Source of the DNA: Hirundichthys speculiger
Taxonomy: Eukaryota > Chordata > Actinopteri > Beloniformes > Exocoetidae
Assembly (NCBI GenBank): GCA_018398805.1
Contig: JAGFBZ010000702.1
Coordinates: 195,001 to 259,000 of the forward strand
Length of the DNA: 64,000 nt
Direction of reading: 5' to 3'
Shown: in pieces, positions 60,401 to 63,451 of the stretch
Layout of the letters: each line of letters starts with the position of its first letter
Numbering within the stretch: position 1 is the first letter of the stretch
Made by a program: the position numbers and the translations under genes
Notes under the pieces: model-generated
Told to the model about the DNA's origin: nothing
The model's input: only the letters and a program-made list of their open reading frames with translations
The model's database searches: none

Positions 60401-62625
60401 CTTATCATTACAACACTTGACATTCCTGCTGTTTCTTATTCAGAGACAGATGTCTTTTCTCTTTCTTCTGCTTCTTCTTTATCCATCTATTCCACAAACT
60501 CAGACATCTACGCATCCATGTGCAACATTCCTGTTGGTGGGGGACGGAGGCCGTACGGTCACGACGCCCTTGTTGCCGGTCCGGTTCATGAATATGAAGA
60601 GAGTCTGGACTACTCACCATCACCTGAGCAGCAGCACGTCCTGCCCTTCTATGAGAATGAGGAACGTGAGTATTTCTTTTCCCTGTGTCCTTTACATCAG
60701 CAGAAGAAAGTCATCTAAACATGCAATTTTGTGCACGAAAAAGACTTTTCAGGACCATTGAACGTTCATCCTGGATGTTGTTGACGTCTGGGGTATTCAG
60801 AAGTCCTATTAACATTTTTAACATCTGACAAGTGCACTGACTAGTAGTCAGACTGTAAAGCTTCGCTGGTGATTTGTTTAATAGCTCTTTGCTGCCATCT
60901 TGTGGCACAATGCATGTTATCATGAGTTGATTGTGTAAAACTGTGGCTCCAGACCTTAATGTATTGATGGTTTTATTTTATCAGTTTAGTATTTGTGGAT
61001 GCACGCCCATGAGTGTGAAATGCAGACGCTCAAATTGATTACATGCACATACAATTTTGACAATGAATCACACTAAATGTGAAGCTGAAACAGGTTTTTT
61101 TGTGCATTAAAGCAGGAAAGAGGCTGGAATCCTATTGCTTTTGTAAGGATTGTCATTATTATTTTACGGTATTGCTTTTGTCATTGTGGGAACATTTTTC
61201 TCCTTTTTGCTGCCCTAATACTATCAAGGCATCTTAAAACTATATTTAGATTATATTTGGATTTGTGATTGCACTTCCACTTTTTAAAGTCAAGTCAAGT
61301 CAACTTTATTGTCAGATGTGCTATACATGCTCGACGTGCAGCATACATGAAATTTTAGTCCTCTCGGACCCACGGTGCAACAGGGTAATAAGTAATAATT
61401 TATAAGTGAAAAACTAAACAAGTAGGACATACGACATAAGTACTGAGGACTATCTTAAATACTAAAATTTGCCATGTGGACAGTATAGACAGTGTAGTAT
61501 AAACAGCTTCAGTGAACAGTATAGACAGTGTAGTAGCTTGAATGGACAGTATAAACAGCTTGATGAACATTATAAACTGTGTAGCTGCTTGAATGAACAG
61601 TATAACCAGCTTAAGTGAACAGTATATACAGTGTAGTAGCTTGAATGGACAGTATAACTAGCTTAAATGAACCGTATGTACAGTGTAGCAGCTTGAATGA
61701 ACAGTCTAACTAGCTTAAATGAACTGTATGTACAGTGTAGCAGCTTTAGTGAACAGTCTAACTAGCTTAAATGAACCGTATGTACAGTGTGGCAGCTTGA
61801 ATGGACAGTATAACTAGCTTAAATGAACCGTATGTACAGTGTAGCAGCTTGAATGAACAGTCTAACTAGCTTAAATGAACCGTATGTACAGTGTAGCAGT
61901 TTGAATGAACAGTATAACTAGCTTAAATGAACCGTATGTACAGTGTAGCAGCTTGAATGAACAGTATAACTAGCTTAAATGAACCGTATGTACAGTGTAG
62001 CAGCTTGAATGAACAGTATAACTAGCTTAAATGAACCGTATGTACAGTGTAGCAGCTTGAATGAACAGTATAACTAGCTTAAATGAACCGTATGTACAGT
62101 GCACCAGCTTGAATGAGCAGTCTAAGCAGTATAAACAGCTGGAATGAGCATGACCACTTAGTTTTGTCCTCACTGAAATGAAATCCTGAGCTGTTATTTT
62201 GTTCGTTTTGCTACAGATTCATACAAGCCGTTTGAAGGTTTACAAGCAGAAGAGTGTGGGATCCTGAACGGCTGTGAGAACGGTCGGTGTGTCCGGGTGA
62301 AGGAAGGCTACACGTGCGACTGCTTCGACGGATACACCCTCGACATGTCACGCATGGCCTGCACTGGTAGGAGAGCAACCCCCCCCCCCCACCTAAAATA
62401 AAAATTAAAAAAAAGCAAAAAACAAATGTCTTCTTTCTTCTGTCCTCAGATGTGAACGAGTGTTCAGAACTGAACACCCGGATGTCGCTGTGTAAAAACG
62501 CTAAGTGCATCAACACCGTGGGCTCCTATCAGTGCGAGTGTCTGCCCGGCTTCAGGGCCTCCAACAAACCCAACTACTGCGTGGAGGCAGAAACACACCC
62601 GACGGCCACCCAGTCCACGCAGTGA
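1876..62625 (+). CDS. ltbp1: latent TGF-beta binding protein 1, 3' part of gene (18 exons)
   Basis: Secreted matrix glycoprotein that disulfide-bonds the TGF-beta propeptide (LAP) through its third TB domain and tethers latent TGF-beta to fibrillin/fibronectin matrix. Eighteen exons, all flanked by AG/GT and joining in phase 1, give cbEGF, TB2, Pro-rich linker, six cbEGF, TB3, two cbEGF, TB4, EGF, cbEGF, stop. LTBP1 rather than LTBP2/3/4 is indicated by the linker motif VIEKTSPP, the TB3 stretch ECYYNLND, the TB4 stretch GEAWGM, and the C-terminal [15 protein letters not shown]. The N-terminal half (signal peptide, first EGF, hybrid/TB1, hinge) lies upstream of the window. Oddities: an apparent 1-nt deletion in exon 2, six cbEGFs between TB2 and TB3 where I recall eleven in human, and HP instead of FP in the TB3 insertion. 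Joined coordinates are given exon by exon below. The family assignment is seen in the sequence; the function is known from mammals. Confidence 0.95.
2495..3860 (+). mobile_element. dispersed fish repeat interrupted by a foldback insertion
   Basis: Flanks 2495-2544 (ATTCAATTTTATTTGTATAG) and 3614-3860 (GCGCTTTAGAGAGACCCAGA, then ACAGTGGCAAGGAAAAACTC and AGCCAGCCGGGT) belong together. The same phrases recur at 47541-48140. The element is split by the THAP foldback at 2551-3607. No coding capacity; family name not assigned. Confidence 0.65.
2551..3607. mobile_element. THAP-bearing foldback element (P-element-like)
   Basis: Two arms (about 2551-2969 and 3190-3607) are near-perfect inverted copies; outer ends read ATCTTTCGGTAAGCACC and its complement. 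A CAATTG repeat flanks both ends (2545-2550, 3608-3613), possibly part of the target duplication. Each arm encodes, reading inward, a THAP zinc-finger-like exon: [15 protein letters not shown], then [20 protein letters not shown], ending at a GTAAGT-type donor (about 2690-2886 plus, 3280-3480 minus). THAP domains are typical of P-element transposases; no catalytic part is present. Confidence 0.75.
3861..5519. other. intron, no gene
   Basis: No exon recognised. Contains an A run (4373-4393) and small open frames without domains. One frame at 4905-4941 reads VDECLSMS then stop; it resembles a cbEGF start by chance only. Confidence 0.4.
5520..6450 (+). mobile_element. probable Tc1-like transposon relic
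   Basis: At 5761 the sequence reads [11 protein letters not shown] then stop, matching the start of Tc1-like transposases of the [13 protein letters not shown] type. The surrounding AT-rich sequence is consistent with a decayed element, but I cannot define termini, so the boundaries are nominal. Confidence 0.4.
6677..6843 (+). CDS. ltbp1: ltbp1 exon 2: TB2 (8-Cys) domain, first seven Cys, apparent frameshift
   Basis: A long pyrimidine tract ends in CCCCTTCAG at 6676; donor GTAAGG starts at 6844. From 6705 on, the frame reads [10 protein letters not shown], then [12 protein letters not shown] and CDKCPPPGT: Cys1-7 of an 8-Cys domain, very close to mammalian LTBP1. Entering in phase 1 from exon 1 gives NTPAVQEER, which also matches the mammalian linker, but this frame hits TGA at 6724-6726. 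The two halves are in register only if one base is missing in GGAAAGGGC (about 6699-6706). The exon is 167 nt; 168 would keep phase 1 at both ends. Either an assembly error in an A/G homopolymer or a real lesion. Confidence 0.9.
7235..7952 (+). mobile_element. Harbinger/PIF-like non-autonomous element with Myb/SANT relic
   Basis: Ends are imperfect inverted repeats: GGGTGCGTTTACATG at left, and the complement of GGCTGCGGTTACATG at right, followed inward by many TTAATTCCGAATTAA palindromes. Its place inside another repeat (copy at 31947-32340) shows it is an insertion. The target duplication is not clear. It carries a frame (7462-7734) with a Myb/SANT-like segment, as found in the accessory protein of Harbinger transposons. 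No transposase is seen. Confidence 0.65.
7462..7734 (+). pseudogene. Myb/SANT-like DNA-binding domain fragment
   Basis: The frame contains [37 protein letters not shown] and DATQVKSKW, the pattern of the Myb/SANT-like domain of Harbinger second ORFs. It breaks after KSKW at a GTAAGT, which could be the original splice donor. The C-terminal half is absent, so it is probably not functional. Confidence 0.6.
8151..8812. other. intron with probable old transposon fragments
   Basis: The phrase AAAAGTAAGTGAACC occurs twice (near 8190 and 8362), typical of degenerate fish DNA-transposon sequence. No termini or coding domain resolved. Confidence 0.3.
8813..10119. mobile_element. foldback element with TA target and internal tandem array
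   Basis: About 150-bp inverted arms: left TATGGGCTGCCGAATGTAAA from 8813, right its complement ending at 10119, with matching inner segments (ATATTTTCAATATTTAGCTC; AAATGTGGTTATATGTGAAC). The outer TA dinucleotides fit a Tc1/mariner-type TA target. The whole interior is a tandem array listed separately. No coding capacity. Confidence 0.8.
8960..9967. repeat. 1-kb tandem array of AAATCTAAATGTT-type units
   Basis: Irregular repetition of short words such as TTAAATCTAAATG, TTAAATCTAAATC and GTCGAATG, forming higher-order blocks (for example the GTCAAATGTTAAATCTAAAT phrase recurs). It fills the loop of the foldback element. Confidence 0.9.
10120..12726. other. intron, no gene
   Basis: No ltbp1 exon. 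A GC- and CpG-rich patch lies at about 10560-10790, and a T run plus an A run at 10860-10936. Open frames at 11273-11668 and 11380-11652 carry no recognisable domain. Confidence 0.35.
12727..12762. repeat. short CCTAG tandem repeat
   Basis: About seven copies of CCTAG/CCAAG-type pentamers. Confidence 0.7.
12908..12948. repeat. 41-nt uninterrupted G tract
   Basis: Forty-one consecutive G on the plus strand inside intron 2. Could form G-quadruplexes in DNA or pre-mRNA; length may also be affected by sequencing slippage. Confidence 0.9.
13370..13640 (+). mobile_element. LINE fragment, 3' end of ORF2
   Basis: Decayed C-terminal sequence of a fish non-LTR retrotransposon: a WFGHE-like stretch near 13460-13500, then [20 protein letters not shown] (13546-13605). 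Earlier frames are broken. The reverse-transcriptase core is absent. Confidence 0.65.
13697..14040 (+). mobile_element. hAT-like repeat interrupted by a LINE tail
   Basis: TAGGGCTGTAGCGATACAC at 13697 and CTCGCGATACAATACTATAT after 14000 look like one decayed element. Between them, 13721-13995 is a LINE 3' end (AATTTCCCCATTGTGGGAC, AATAAA, then a TCTTA pentamer tail) flanked by TAACCT direct repeats (13715-13720 and 13996-14001). The right end of the outer element was not found. Confidence 0.6.
14041..16537. other. intron around exon 3, no other gene
   Basis: Outside exon 3 I see a CpG-rich spot near 14215-14270 with a CGCGTTCACCA duplication, and an A run at 14299-14312. No domain found in the small open frames. 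Confidence 0.35.
14644..14817 (+). CDS. ltbp1: ltbp1 exon 3: end of TB2 and Pro-rich linker
   Basis: Acceptor TAG ends at 14643; donor GTCAGT starts at 14818. The 58 codons begin [15 protein letters not shown], giving the eighth Cys of TB2. A Pro-rich, Cys-free linker follows ([23 protein letters not shown]), ending VIP. In mammals this region separates TB2 from the long cbEGF rod and is expected to be flexible. Phase 1 at both ends. Confidence 0.93.
16538..17330 (+). mobile_element. 0.8-kb dispersed repeat, copy A (GATCGTACACTTCCC family)
   Basis: Starts GATCGTACACTTCCC, ends near GCGGCTTTAGCAGATCTGGC, and is rich in TAGCGGGTAGCG-type words. An inverted copy lies at 35488-36334, sharing for example TGGACGCACATTGATGCCAT (complement) and GAGATCGTCTTAAACGGCTTG. 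No recognisable protein. Superfamily not assigned; no clear target duplication. Confidence 0.7.
17331..18439. other. intron, nothing recognised
   Basis: No exon or defined repeat. A 159-codon minus-strand frame (17886-18365) is hydrophobic but has no recognisable family. A runs occur at 18370-18384 and 18415-18443. Confidence 0.35.
18440..19260. mobile_element. decayed hAT-like non-autonomous repeat
   Basis: Contains phrases common in old fish DNA-transposon copies, such as AGCCATTCTGCTGTGGATTT and CTGTCAGACAGGTTGCCTCA. A related segment lies at about 39340-39440 (GCCAGAACATCTGCTTTTAT versus GCCAGAAACATCTGCTTTCA here at about 19050). Ends not defined. Confidence 0.45.
19261..20609. other. 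intron, nothing recognised
   Basis: No exon seen. CATTT pentamers near 20550-20568. Small open frames have no domain. Confidence 0.35.
20610..21300 (-). mobile_element. probable antisense LINE 3' region
   Basis: The plus strand starts with a GTTCA pentamer tail, then CATTTTACTTTTATTG. Further in, AGCTGTTTTTGAATCTATTC resembles antisense LINE coding sequence of fish. On the minus strand this would be a 5'-truncated copy ending in a pentamer tail. Confidence 0.4.
21301..23442. other. intron, no gene
   Basis: No ltbp1 exon. At 22868 GGGCCTCATTCATGACC resembles the start of a fish Harbinger-type element, but no right end is found. The rest is unassigned. Confidence 0.3.
23451..24524 (-). mobile_element. 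1.1-kb non-autonomous hAT element, copy 2
   Basis: Inverted relative to the copy at 412-1541. Flanked by the perfect 8-bp duplication TTAATAAG (23443-23450 and 24525-24532). Right end GTTATCGTGCACCCCTA. The short ATGGCGGCG frame is kept on the minus strand. Confidence 0.9.
25038..25921 (+). mobile_element. decayed hAT-like element with BED-like exon
   Basis: CAGGGTGTCCGCGGGG at the left and ATATACCCTG at the right give short CAGGGT/ACCCTG ends, with TTAAAAAGTATTAAA words near both. An internal frame at 25385 encodes a zinc-finger-type N-terminus. Flanking duplications are not convincing, so the outer boundaries are provisional. Confidence 0.5.
25385..25534 (+). pseudogene. BED/hAT-type zinc-finger N-terminal fragment
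   Basis: Reads [19 protein letters not shown], then a segment with CKVCVKI, ending ALR and stop. The GKCKF...W...F..W...C..C pattern is that of fish hAT-derived BED-like proteins. The downstream His pair is lost to a frame change just after ALR. No transposase core. Confidence 0.55.
25929..26139. mobile_element. short hAT-type MITE
   Basis: Inverted ends CAGGGGTGTCCATCTCCAG and CTGGAGCTGGACACCCCTG, about 210 bp, with similar interior phrases (GACCTGGATGACCAGCTG) at 48262-48433. Flanking duplication is imperfect. Confidence 0.65.
26366..27697 (-). mobile_element. nested retroposon-like insertion
   Basis: Read on the minus strand, its end at 26366 carries AATTTCGTTGTACTGG and CAATGACAATAAATG, the usual 3' end of fish non-LTR elements. 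At the other end (27677-27697) is an A run on the plus strand. It encodes the frame-broken small protein at 27073-27549. The right boundary and target duplication are not certain. Confidence 0.45.
27073..27549 (-). pseudogene. unknown small protein: membrane segment plus coiled coil, two frame breaks
   Basis: Minus-strand frame starting [15 protein letters not shown], with a [18 protein letters not shown] stretch, then an acidic EEDVEDA segment running into a hydrophobic helix ([11 protein letters not shown]) followed by RKIKR, then a heptad-like region ([18 protein letters not shown]) and [12 protein letters not shown]. Two shifts, near 27381-27400 and in the A run 27337-27340, break the frame. 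I do not recognise the family; it could belong to a retroposon or be captured. Confidence 0.45.
28209..30377. other. intron, no confirmed gene
   Basis: Two adjacent open frames, 28789-29052 and 29116-29316, have balanced base use unlike the AT-rich surroundings but no recognisable domain. The rest is AT-rich with several A runs (29880-29900). Confidence 0.3.
30378..30464 (+). CDS. ltbp1: ltbp1 exon 4: linker exon
   Basis: Acceptor CCAG ends at 30377; donor GTGACT starts at 30465. The 29 codons contain [14 protein letters not shown] and end in IAPTQLA, the most LTBP1-specific segment in the window. No Cys. It follows a 15.6-kb intron, the longest here. Phase 1 at both ends. Confidence 0.93.
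30881..31855. mobile_element. 975-bp near-palindromic foldback element
   Basis: Left arm starts TGGAAGTATTTCTGTGCCA at 30881; right arm ends with its exact complement at 31855; TA flanks both ends (30879-30880, 31856-31857). Arms of about 455 bp match almost throughout, including the inner GGGAGAAGCAATCGATCCC. A short unpaired centre (about 31338-31420) contains an ATGGCAGC. No coding capacity. Fits a TA-target MITE. Confidence 0.88.
31947..32340. mobile_element. dispersed repeat, copy B (unsplit)
   Basis: Same family as 6993-8150: TTGTGGAAAAAAAATAAGATCC, ACAGAGTGGATCACAGCAGG, AAGAAGTTATTTACTTGATG in the same order, without the Harbinger-like insertion. Confidence 0.65.
32699..32824 (+). CDS. 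ltbp1: ltbp1 exon 5: cbEGF
   Basis: Acceptor ACCCAG ends at 32698; donor GTAAGG starts at 32825. The 42 codons begin EVDEC and contain [17 protein letters not shown] with six Cys. It matches the first cbEGF after the linker in mammalian LTBP1. An almost pure G run lies about 60 nt into the following intron (32883-32906). Confidence 0.94.
   Translation, partial: RWTSARSTRTSVGRGFVTTRLRATLATVTRATTWTTPRTPA
32883..32906. repeat. intronic G-rich run after exon 5
   Basis: GGAGGGGAGG followed by an almost pure G run about 60 nt downstream of the exon 5 donor. Intronic G runs can act as splicing enhancers; role here is inference. Confidence 0.6.
33156..33524. mobile_element. 369-bp hAT-like MITE
   Basis: Starts TAGGGGTGAGTATTGG, ends TTTCACACCCCTA. 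Flanks TAGACTAC (33148-33155) and TGGACTGC (33525-33532) match at six of eight positions, a decayed 8-bp duplication. Interior rich in GATAT words. Confidence 0.75.
33685..34413. mobile_element. foldback element with ATTATTATGAAAT arms
   Basis: Left end GGAGCCCCATTTGGGTCATA, right end its complement at 34413; inner arms are repeats of CATAATAATGG-type words. TA lies outside both ends. The centre (about 33890-34160) is non-repetitive and GC-richer. No protein. Confidence 0.8.
34414..35487. other. intron, nothing recognised
   Basis: About 34900-35110 is GC-balanced, without simple repeats, and differs in texture from its surroundings; it could be a conserved non-coding element, but nothing proves this. 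A C run at 35420-35428. Confidence 0.3.
35488..36334 (-). mobile_element. 0.8-kb dispersed repeat, copy B (inverted)
   Basis: Inverted copy of 16538-17330: begins near GCCAGATCTCCTAAAGCCGC and ends GGGAAGTGTACGATC. The two copies flank exons 4 and 5 in opposite orientation. Confidence 0.7.
36335..38992. other. intron, nothing recognised
   Basis: C run at 36500-36512, A run at 36968-36984. A minus-strand frame pair (37945-38401) has no recognisable domain. No extra cbEGF-type exon (DxDEC motif) seen on the plus strand. Confidence 0.4.
38993..39115 (+). CDS. ltbp1: ltbp1 exon 6: cbEGF
   Basis: Acceptor TTTCAG ends at 38992; donor GTGAGA starts at 39116. The 41 codons begin DTDEC and contain [12 protein letters not shown] with six Cys. 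The 6.2-kb intron before it shows no other cbEGF-like exon. Confidence 0.94.
39888..40520. mobile_element. 633-bp hAT-like insertion just before exon 7
   Basis: Flanked by identical 9-bp repeats TAAGCAGTG (39879-39887, 40521-40529), of which eight would be the target duplication. Interior has CGATTCCGATACCGG and GGTATCAGCCGATACC words. No coding capacity. Its right flank is only 33 nt from exon 7. Confidence 0.75.
40554..40679 (+). CDS. ltbp1: ltbp1 exon 7: cbEGF
   Basis: Acceptor TTCCAG ends at 40553; donor GTGCAC starts at 40680. The 42 codons begin DVDEC and contain [12 protein letters not shown] with six Cys. A hAT-like insertion ends only 33 nt upstream of the exon. Confidence 0.94.
40680..43135. 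other. introns 7 and 8, nothing recognised outside exon 8
   Basis: No defined repeat; a few A runs and an (AT)n run at 42600-42612. Confidence 0.35.
42364..42492 (+). CDS. ltbp1: ltbp1 exon 8: cbEGF
   Basis: Acceptor CTCAG ends at 42363; donor GTAAGA starts at 42493. The 43 codons begin DIDEC and contain [12 protein letters not shown] with six Cys. Phase 1 at both ends. Confidence 0.94.
43136..44199. repeat. 1.06-kb GATG/GGAT tetranucleotide array
   Basis: Continuous GGAT repeats with substitutions (GGAC, GCAT, CCAT, GAAT) arranged in recurring blocks such as GGATCCATGGATGCATGG. It is open in several frames on both strands (for example His-Pro-Ser-Ile repeats on the minus strand) only because the repeat lacks stop codons; not a gene. 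Confidence 0.95.
44200..45344. other. intron, nothing recognised
   Basis: A plus-strand frame at 44728-45063 has no recognisable domain. No repeat termini seen. Confidence 0.35.
45345..45473 (+). CDS. ltbp1: ltbp1 exon 9: cbEGF
   Basis: Acceptor TTTCAG ends at 45344; donor GTGAGT starts at 45474. The 43 codons begin DIDEC and contain [16 protein letters not shown] and DGQGC, matching the penultimate cbEGF before TB3 in mammals. It carries a potential N-glycosylation sequon (NET) between Cys1 and Cys2. Confidence 0.94.
45845..46951 (-). mobile_element. 1.1-kb non-autonomous hAT element, copy 3
   Basis: Same family and orientation as 23451-24524. Starts TAGGGATGCACAATAACC, ends GTTATTGTGCACCCCTA, flanked by the perfect 8-bp duplication AACGTAGT (45837-45844, 46952-46959). 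Confidence 0.92.
46960..47540. mobile_element. dispersed repeat, fragment 1 of a three-copy family
   Basis: Shares a series of phrases with 59200-60010 (CCTTGCCCATGTGGTTA versus CCTTGTCCATGTGGTTA; AGTTTTAAGTGGAATTTGTG versus AGTTTTAAGAGGTATTTGTG). No termini, no protein recognised. Confidence 0.45.
47541..48140. mobile_element. dispersed fish repeat, copy 2, split by an antisense LINE tail
   Basis: The outer parts (TTCAATTCAGCTTTATTTAT; CAAGCAAATATTATCAG, ACAGTGGCAAGGAAATACTT, GTCAGCCGGGTAAAGG) match the repeat at 2495-3860. Between about 47617 and 47955 sits a minus-strand LINE 3' end: ATTCA tail, then TACTTTATTAATCCCCC on the plus strand. Confidence 0.6.
48578..49302 (+). mobile_element. 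725-bp hAT element with BED zinc finger
   Basis: Starts TAGGGATGCGCGCGATTAG, ends GGAACATCCCTA, flanked by a perfect 8-bp duplication GTGTGTAG (48570-48577, 49303-49310). It carries the BED finger at 48818-49078 and lacks a catalytic domain. Confidence 0.9.
48818..49078 (+). pseudogene. BED-type zinc finger of a hAT transposase, no start codon seen
   Basis: An 86-codon open stretch reads [19 protein letters not shown], then [16 protein letters not shown], and an Ala/Ser/Asp stretch, ending TAA at 49076. CxxC followed by HxxxxH is the BED zinc finger found at the N-terminus of hAT transposases and ZBED proteins. It has no ATG in frame and no downstream catalytic domain. Confidence 0.7.
49374..51009. 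other. intron, nothing recognised
   Basis: A pyrimidine-rich stretch at 50210-50370. No exon or repeat termini. Minus-strand frames here have no domain. Confidence 0.35.
51010..51444. repeat. 62-bp minisatellite, about seven units
   Basis: Units start CCCAGTTCAAACCCATGCCC at 51010, 51072, 51134, 51196, 51258, 51320, 51373 and a partial one at 51435. The sixth unit is 9 bp short. Lies about 195 nt upstream of exon 10. Confidence 0.92.
51640..51777 (+). CDS. ltbp1: ltbp1 exon 10: cbEGF preceding TB3
   Basis: Acceptor CTCAG ends at 51639; donor GTAGCC starts at 51778. The 46 codons begin [15 protein letters not shown] and contain [12 protein letters not shown], followed by [12 protein letters not shown], all with close LTBP1 counterparts. 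A 62-bp minisatellite ends about 195 nt upstream. Confidence 0.94.
52205..52775 (+). mobile_element. LINE 3' end abutting exon 11
   Basis: The plus strand encodes the C-terminus of a LINE ORF2: [50 protein letters not shown]. An AT-rich 3' UTR follows with CTCAATGTATCTCC, AATAAA and an ATAATAATAA tail. The 3' end lies about 30 nt before the TB3 exon. Confidence 0.75.
52806..52967 (+). CDS. ltbp1: ltbp1 exon 11: TB3, LAP-binding 8-Cys domain
   Basis: Acceptor TTACAG ends at 52805; donor GTGAGG starts at 52968. The 54 codons contain [24 protein letters not shown] and PC: Cys1-7. In LTBP1 the Cys2-Cys6 pair of this domain exchanges with LAP Cys33; both are present here (NLC, DNC). The two-residue insertion before Cys7 reads HP where human LTBP1 has FP. 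The acidic residues around the pocket (ND, CES, QEC, GDNC, CEV) are largely kept. A sequon NGT lies near the exon end. A LINE remnant ends about 30 nt before the acceptor. Confidence 0.95.
53251..53340 (+). CDS. ltbp1: ltbp1 exon 12: end of TB3 and short linker
   Basis: Acceptor TTTCAG ends at 53250; donor GTAAGC starts at 53341. The 30 codons contain [14 protein letters not shown], which supplies the eighth Cys of TB3, then a short linker ending SYK. Phase 1 at both ends; intron of 283 bp before it. Confidence 0.93.
53594..54213 (-). mobile_element. 620-bp hAT element with MADF domain
   Basis: Starts TAGGGATGAACATTTTGG, ends CATGTGCATCCCTA, flanked by a perfect 8-bp duplication CTCCCAGT (53586-53593, 54214-54221). 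Interior ends are rich in GGTTAACGGTTAAC. The minus strand holds an MADF-like frame. Confidence 0.88.
53897..54106 (-). pseudogene. MADF-like DNA-binding domain fragment
   Basis: The frame contains [18 protein letters not shown] and [12 protein letters not shown], the signature of MADF domains, and breaks at a GTGAGG that could be the parental splice donor. MADF is more typical of PIF/Harbinger partners and host transcription factors, so its presence in a hAT-ended element is unusual. Confidence 0.65.
54222..55189. other. intron with a short internal duplication
   Basis: TAATGGGGTGCACATGTGCAAAT occurs twice (near 54221 and 54811) with similar following sequence, pointing to two copies of a decayed repeat. 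No gene. Confidence 0.4.
55190..55990. mobile_element. dispersed repeat, fragment 2 of a three-copy family
   Basis: TTTGCTCCTCAAAGACTCGG and GCTACCCGTTGACATCACCC match 59920-60000 (TGTGCTCCTCAGAGATTCGG; AATCACCCGTTTGAAAC). Ends and superfamily unknown. Confidence 0.4.
56118..56246 (+). CDS. ltbp1: ltbp1 exon 13: cbEGF after TB3
   Basis: Acceptor TTGCAG ends at 56117; donor GTCAGA starts at 56247. The 43 codons begin DADEC and contain [12 protein letters not shown] and YYDPVKLEC, very close to mammalian LTBP1. Six Cys and the hydroxylation consensus are intact. Confidence 0.94.
56524..56655 (+). CDS. ltbp1: ltbp1 exon 14: cbEGF before TB4
   Basis: Acceptor TGCAG ends at 56523; donor GTGAGT starts at 56656. 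The 44 codons begin DINEC and contain [18 protein letters not shown]. The preceding intron is only 277 bp and contains a (TG)n run near 56455-56475. Confidence 0.94.
56656..57399. other. intron, nothing recognised
   Basis: T runs near 56690 and 56744; A run at 57138-57157. No exon. Confidence 0.35.
57400..58120 (+). mobile_element. LINE reverse-transcriptase fragment and 3' end
   Basis: GGAGGGTGCATGGGAGTTTG, AGGGGTGCACTGGGAATATG and CTTCGTCACCGATTCTGTTC are decayed pieces of the fish LINE reverse-transcriptase region, followed by the ORF2 3' end (CTGACCAGGTCAGACCCAGG) and a GATGGATGGATGA tail at 58108-58120. Frames are broken throughout. Confidence 0.7.
58121..58747. other. intron, nothing recognised
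   Basis: AT-rich; no repeat or coding signal. Confidence 0.35.
58748..58924 (+). CDS. ltbp1: ltbp1 exon 15: TB4 (8-Cys) domain
   Basis: Acceptor CTGCAG ends at 58747; donor GTCAAC starts at 58925. The 59 codons contain [22 protein letters not shown] and ALC: Cys1-7 of the fourth 8-Cys domain. The C-terminal region of mammalian LTBP1 that includes this domain associates with fibrillin. Confidence 0.94.
59200..60010. mobile_element. dispersed repeat, fragment 3 of a three-copy family
   Basis: Overlaps in content with both 46960-47540 and 55190-55990, linking them as one family. Not named; no coding domain recognised. Confidence 0.45.
60504..60665 (+). CDS. ltbp1: ltbp1 exon 16: end of TB4 and acidic linker
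   Basis: Acceptor CTCAG ends at 60503; donor GTGAGT starts at 60666. The 54 codons begin [13 protein letters not shown] (eighth Cys of TB4), then [10 protein letters not shown], conserved with mammals, and a Glu/Pro/Tyr-rich linker that diverges in sequence. Confidence 0.92.
60666..61282. other. intron, nothing recognised
   Basis: No exon or repeat termini seen. Confidence 0.35.
61283..61400 (-). mobile_element. antisense LINE 3' tail
   Basis: AAGTCAAGTCAAGTCAA followed by CTTTATTGTCAGATG on the plus strand is the complement of a LINE 3' end with a TTGAC pentamer tail. Short 5'-truncated copy. Confidence 0.5.
61479..62140. repeat. 52-bp minisatellite, about twelve units
   Basis: Later units (about 61670-62110) are nearly identical: GAACAGTATAACTAGCTTAA, ATGAACCGTATGTACAG, TGTAGCAGCTTGAAT. 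Earlier units (61479-61670) are more diverged. Ends about 75 nt before exon 17. Confidence 0.92.
62217..62366 (+). CDS. ltbp1: ltbp1 exon 17: non-calcium EGF
   Basis: Acceptor CTACAG ends at 62216; donor GTAGGA starts at 62367. The 50 codons contain [20 protein letters not shown] and [10 protein letters not shown]. Six Cys are present, but the DxxEC start and the Asn before the fifth Cys are absent ([10 protein letters not shown]), so this EGF should not bind calcium, as in mammals. A 52-bp minisatellite lies just upstream. Confidence 0.94.
62450..62625 (+). CDS. ltbp1: ltbp1 exon 18: last cbEGF and stop
   Basis: Acceptor CTCAG ends at 62449 after an 83-bp intron, the shortest in the window. 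The exon begins DVNEC and contains [17 protein letters not shown] and NKPNYC, then a short Thr/Gln-rich tail ending TATQSTQ and a TGA stop at 62623-62625. The tail does not resemble the acidic mammalian end. Confidence 0.95.
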
Positions 62626-63445
62626 GCATGGACGGACACTGGGGGAAGGGGGGGGGGGGACGAGAGACACCAAAACCACACGCACAAGCTCGTATTGCTA
62701 TACTCGTGAGGACATCCGCTGATGGCACGGTCATAAACACTCATCTGACACCGTCAAGGCAACCAAAGCAACCAAGAGGAGCAACTTCAGAGGACACTTA
62801 TGCTCTTTCTGACACATTTTCCTGAGGTCTTAATGAAATATCTGTGTCATGTTTTCATTGAAATACCACAGACTCATTTTTTCAGCCATGAATTTACAGC
62901 TTGGTTTTAGAGGTGGAGCAAGATACTGCGCTCTTCCATGGGATGTGCCTTATTCTGGATTATGTAAATGTCAATCTGGATACTAAATAACCCTTAACCT
63001 CTTCATAATGAGCGGTCAGATTACATAGATTACAGATTATCACACGTGTTACGCACATGCGGCACAACAAACAAACAGGGAAAAGCTCCGCTTGATTCAT
63101 ATTATCCCAAGATGATCATCTTTTCTGTCTCAGACTGTTTCTGTTAGCTTTACAACTTCATATACTTCTTGTGATCATACATATAATCTTGCAATAATCC
63201 TTTCAACCTGAATTCTGTAGAGGGGTAATTGACTGTCGTCTGTCAGCTCTTCCTGAGATACGTCCTTACTCCTGCAGCTCCACCAGGTGGAGCTCACATG
63301 TATACGATCTATCATGACACGTAGCACACAAACTGAAGAGGTCAACTGAGGCGAATGCCCCAAAAAAGTTACATTTAAAAGGACTTAATACGTTTAGTAA
63401 CATATATATATCAAATAAGACAAGTTATAAGGTTCGGGAACTGAA

Positions 63446-63451
63446 AATAAA
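63446..63451 (+). promoter_or_regulatory. candidate poly(A) signal AATAAA
   Basis: First AATAAA hexamer I find downstream of the ltbp1 stop on the plus strand (about 820 nt after it). Whether it is used is unknown. Confidence 0.4.
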
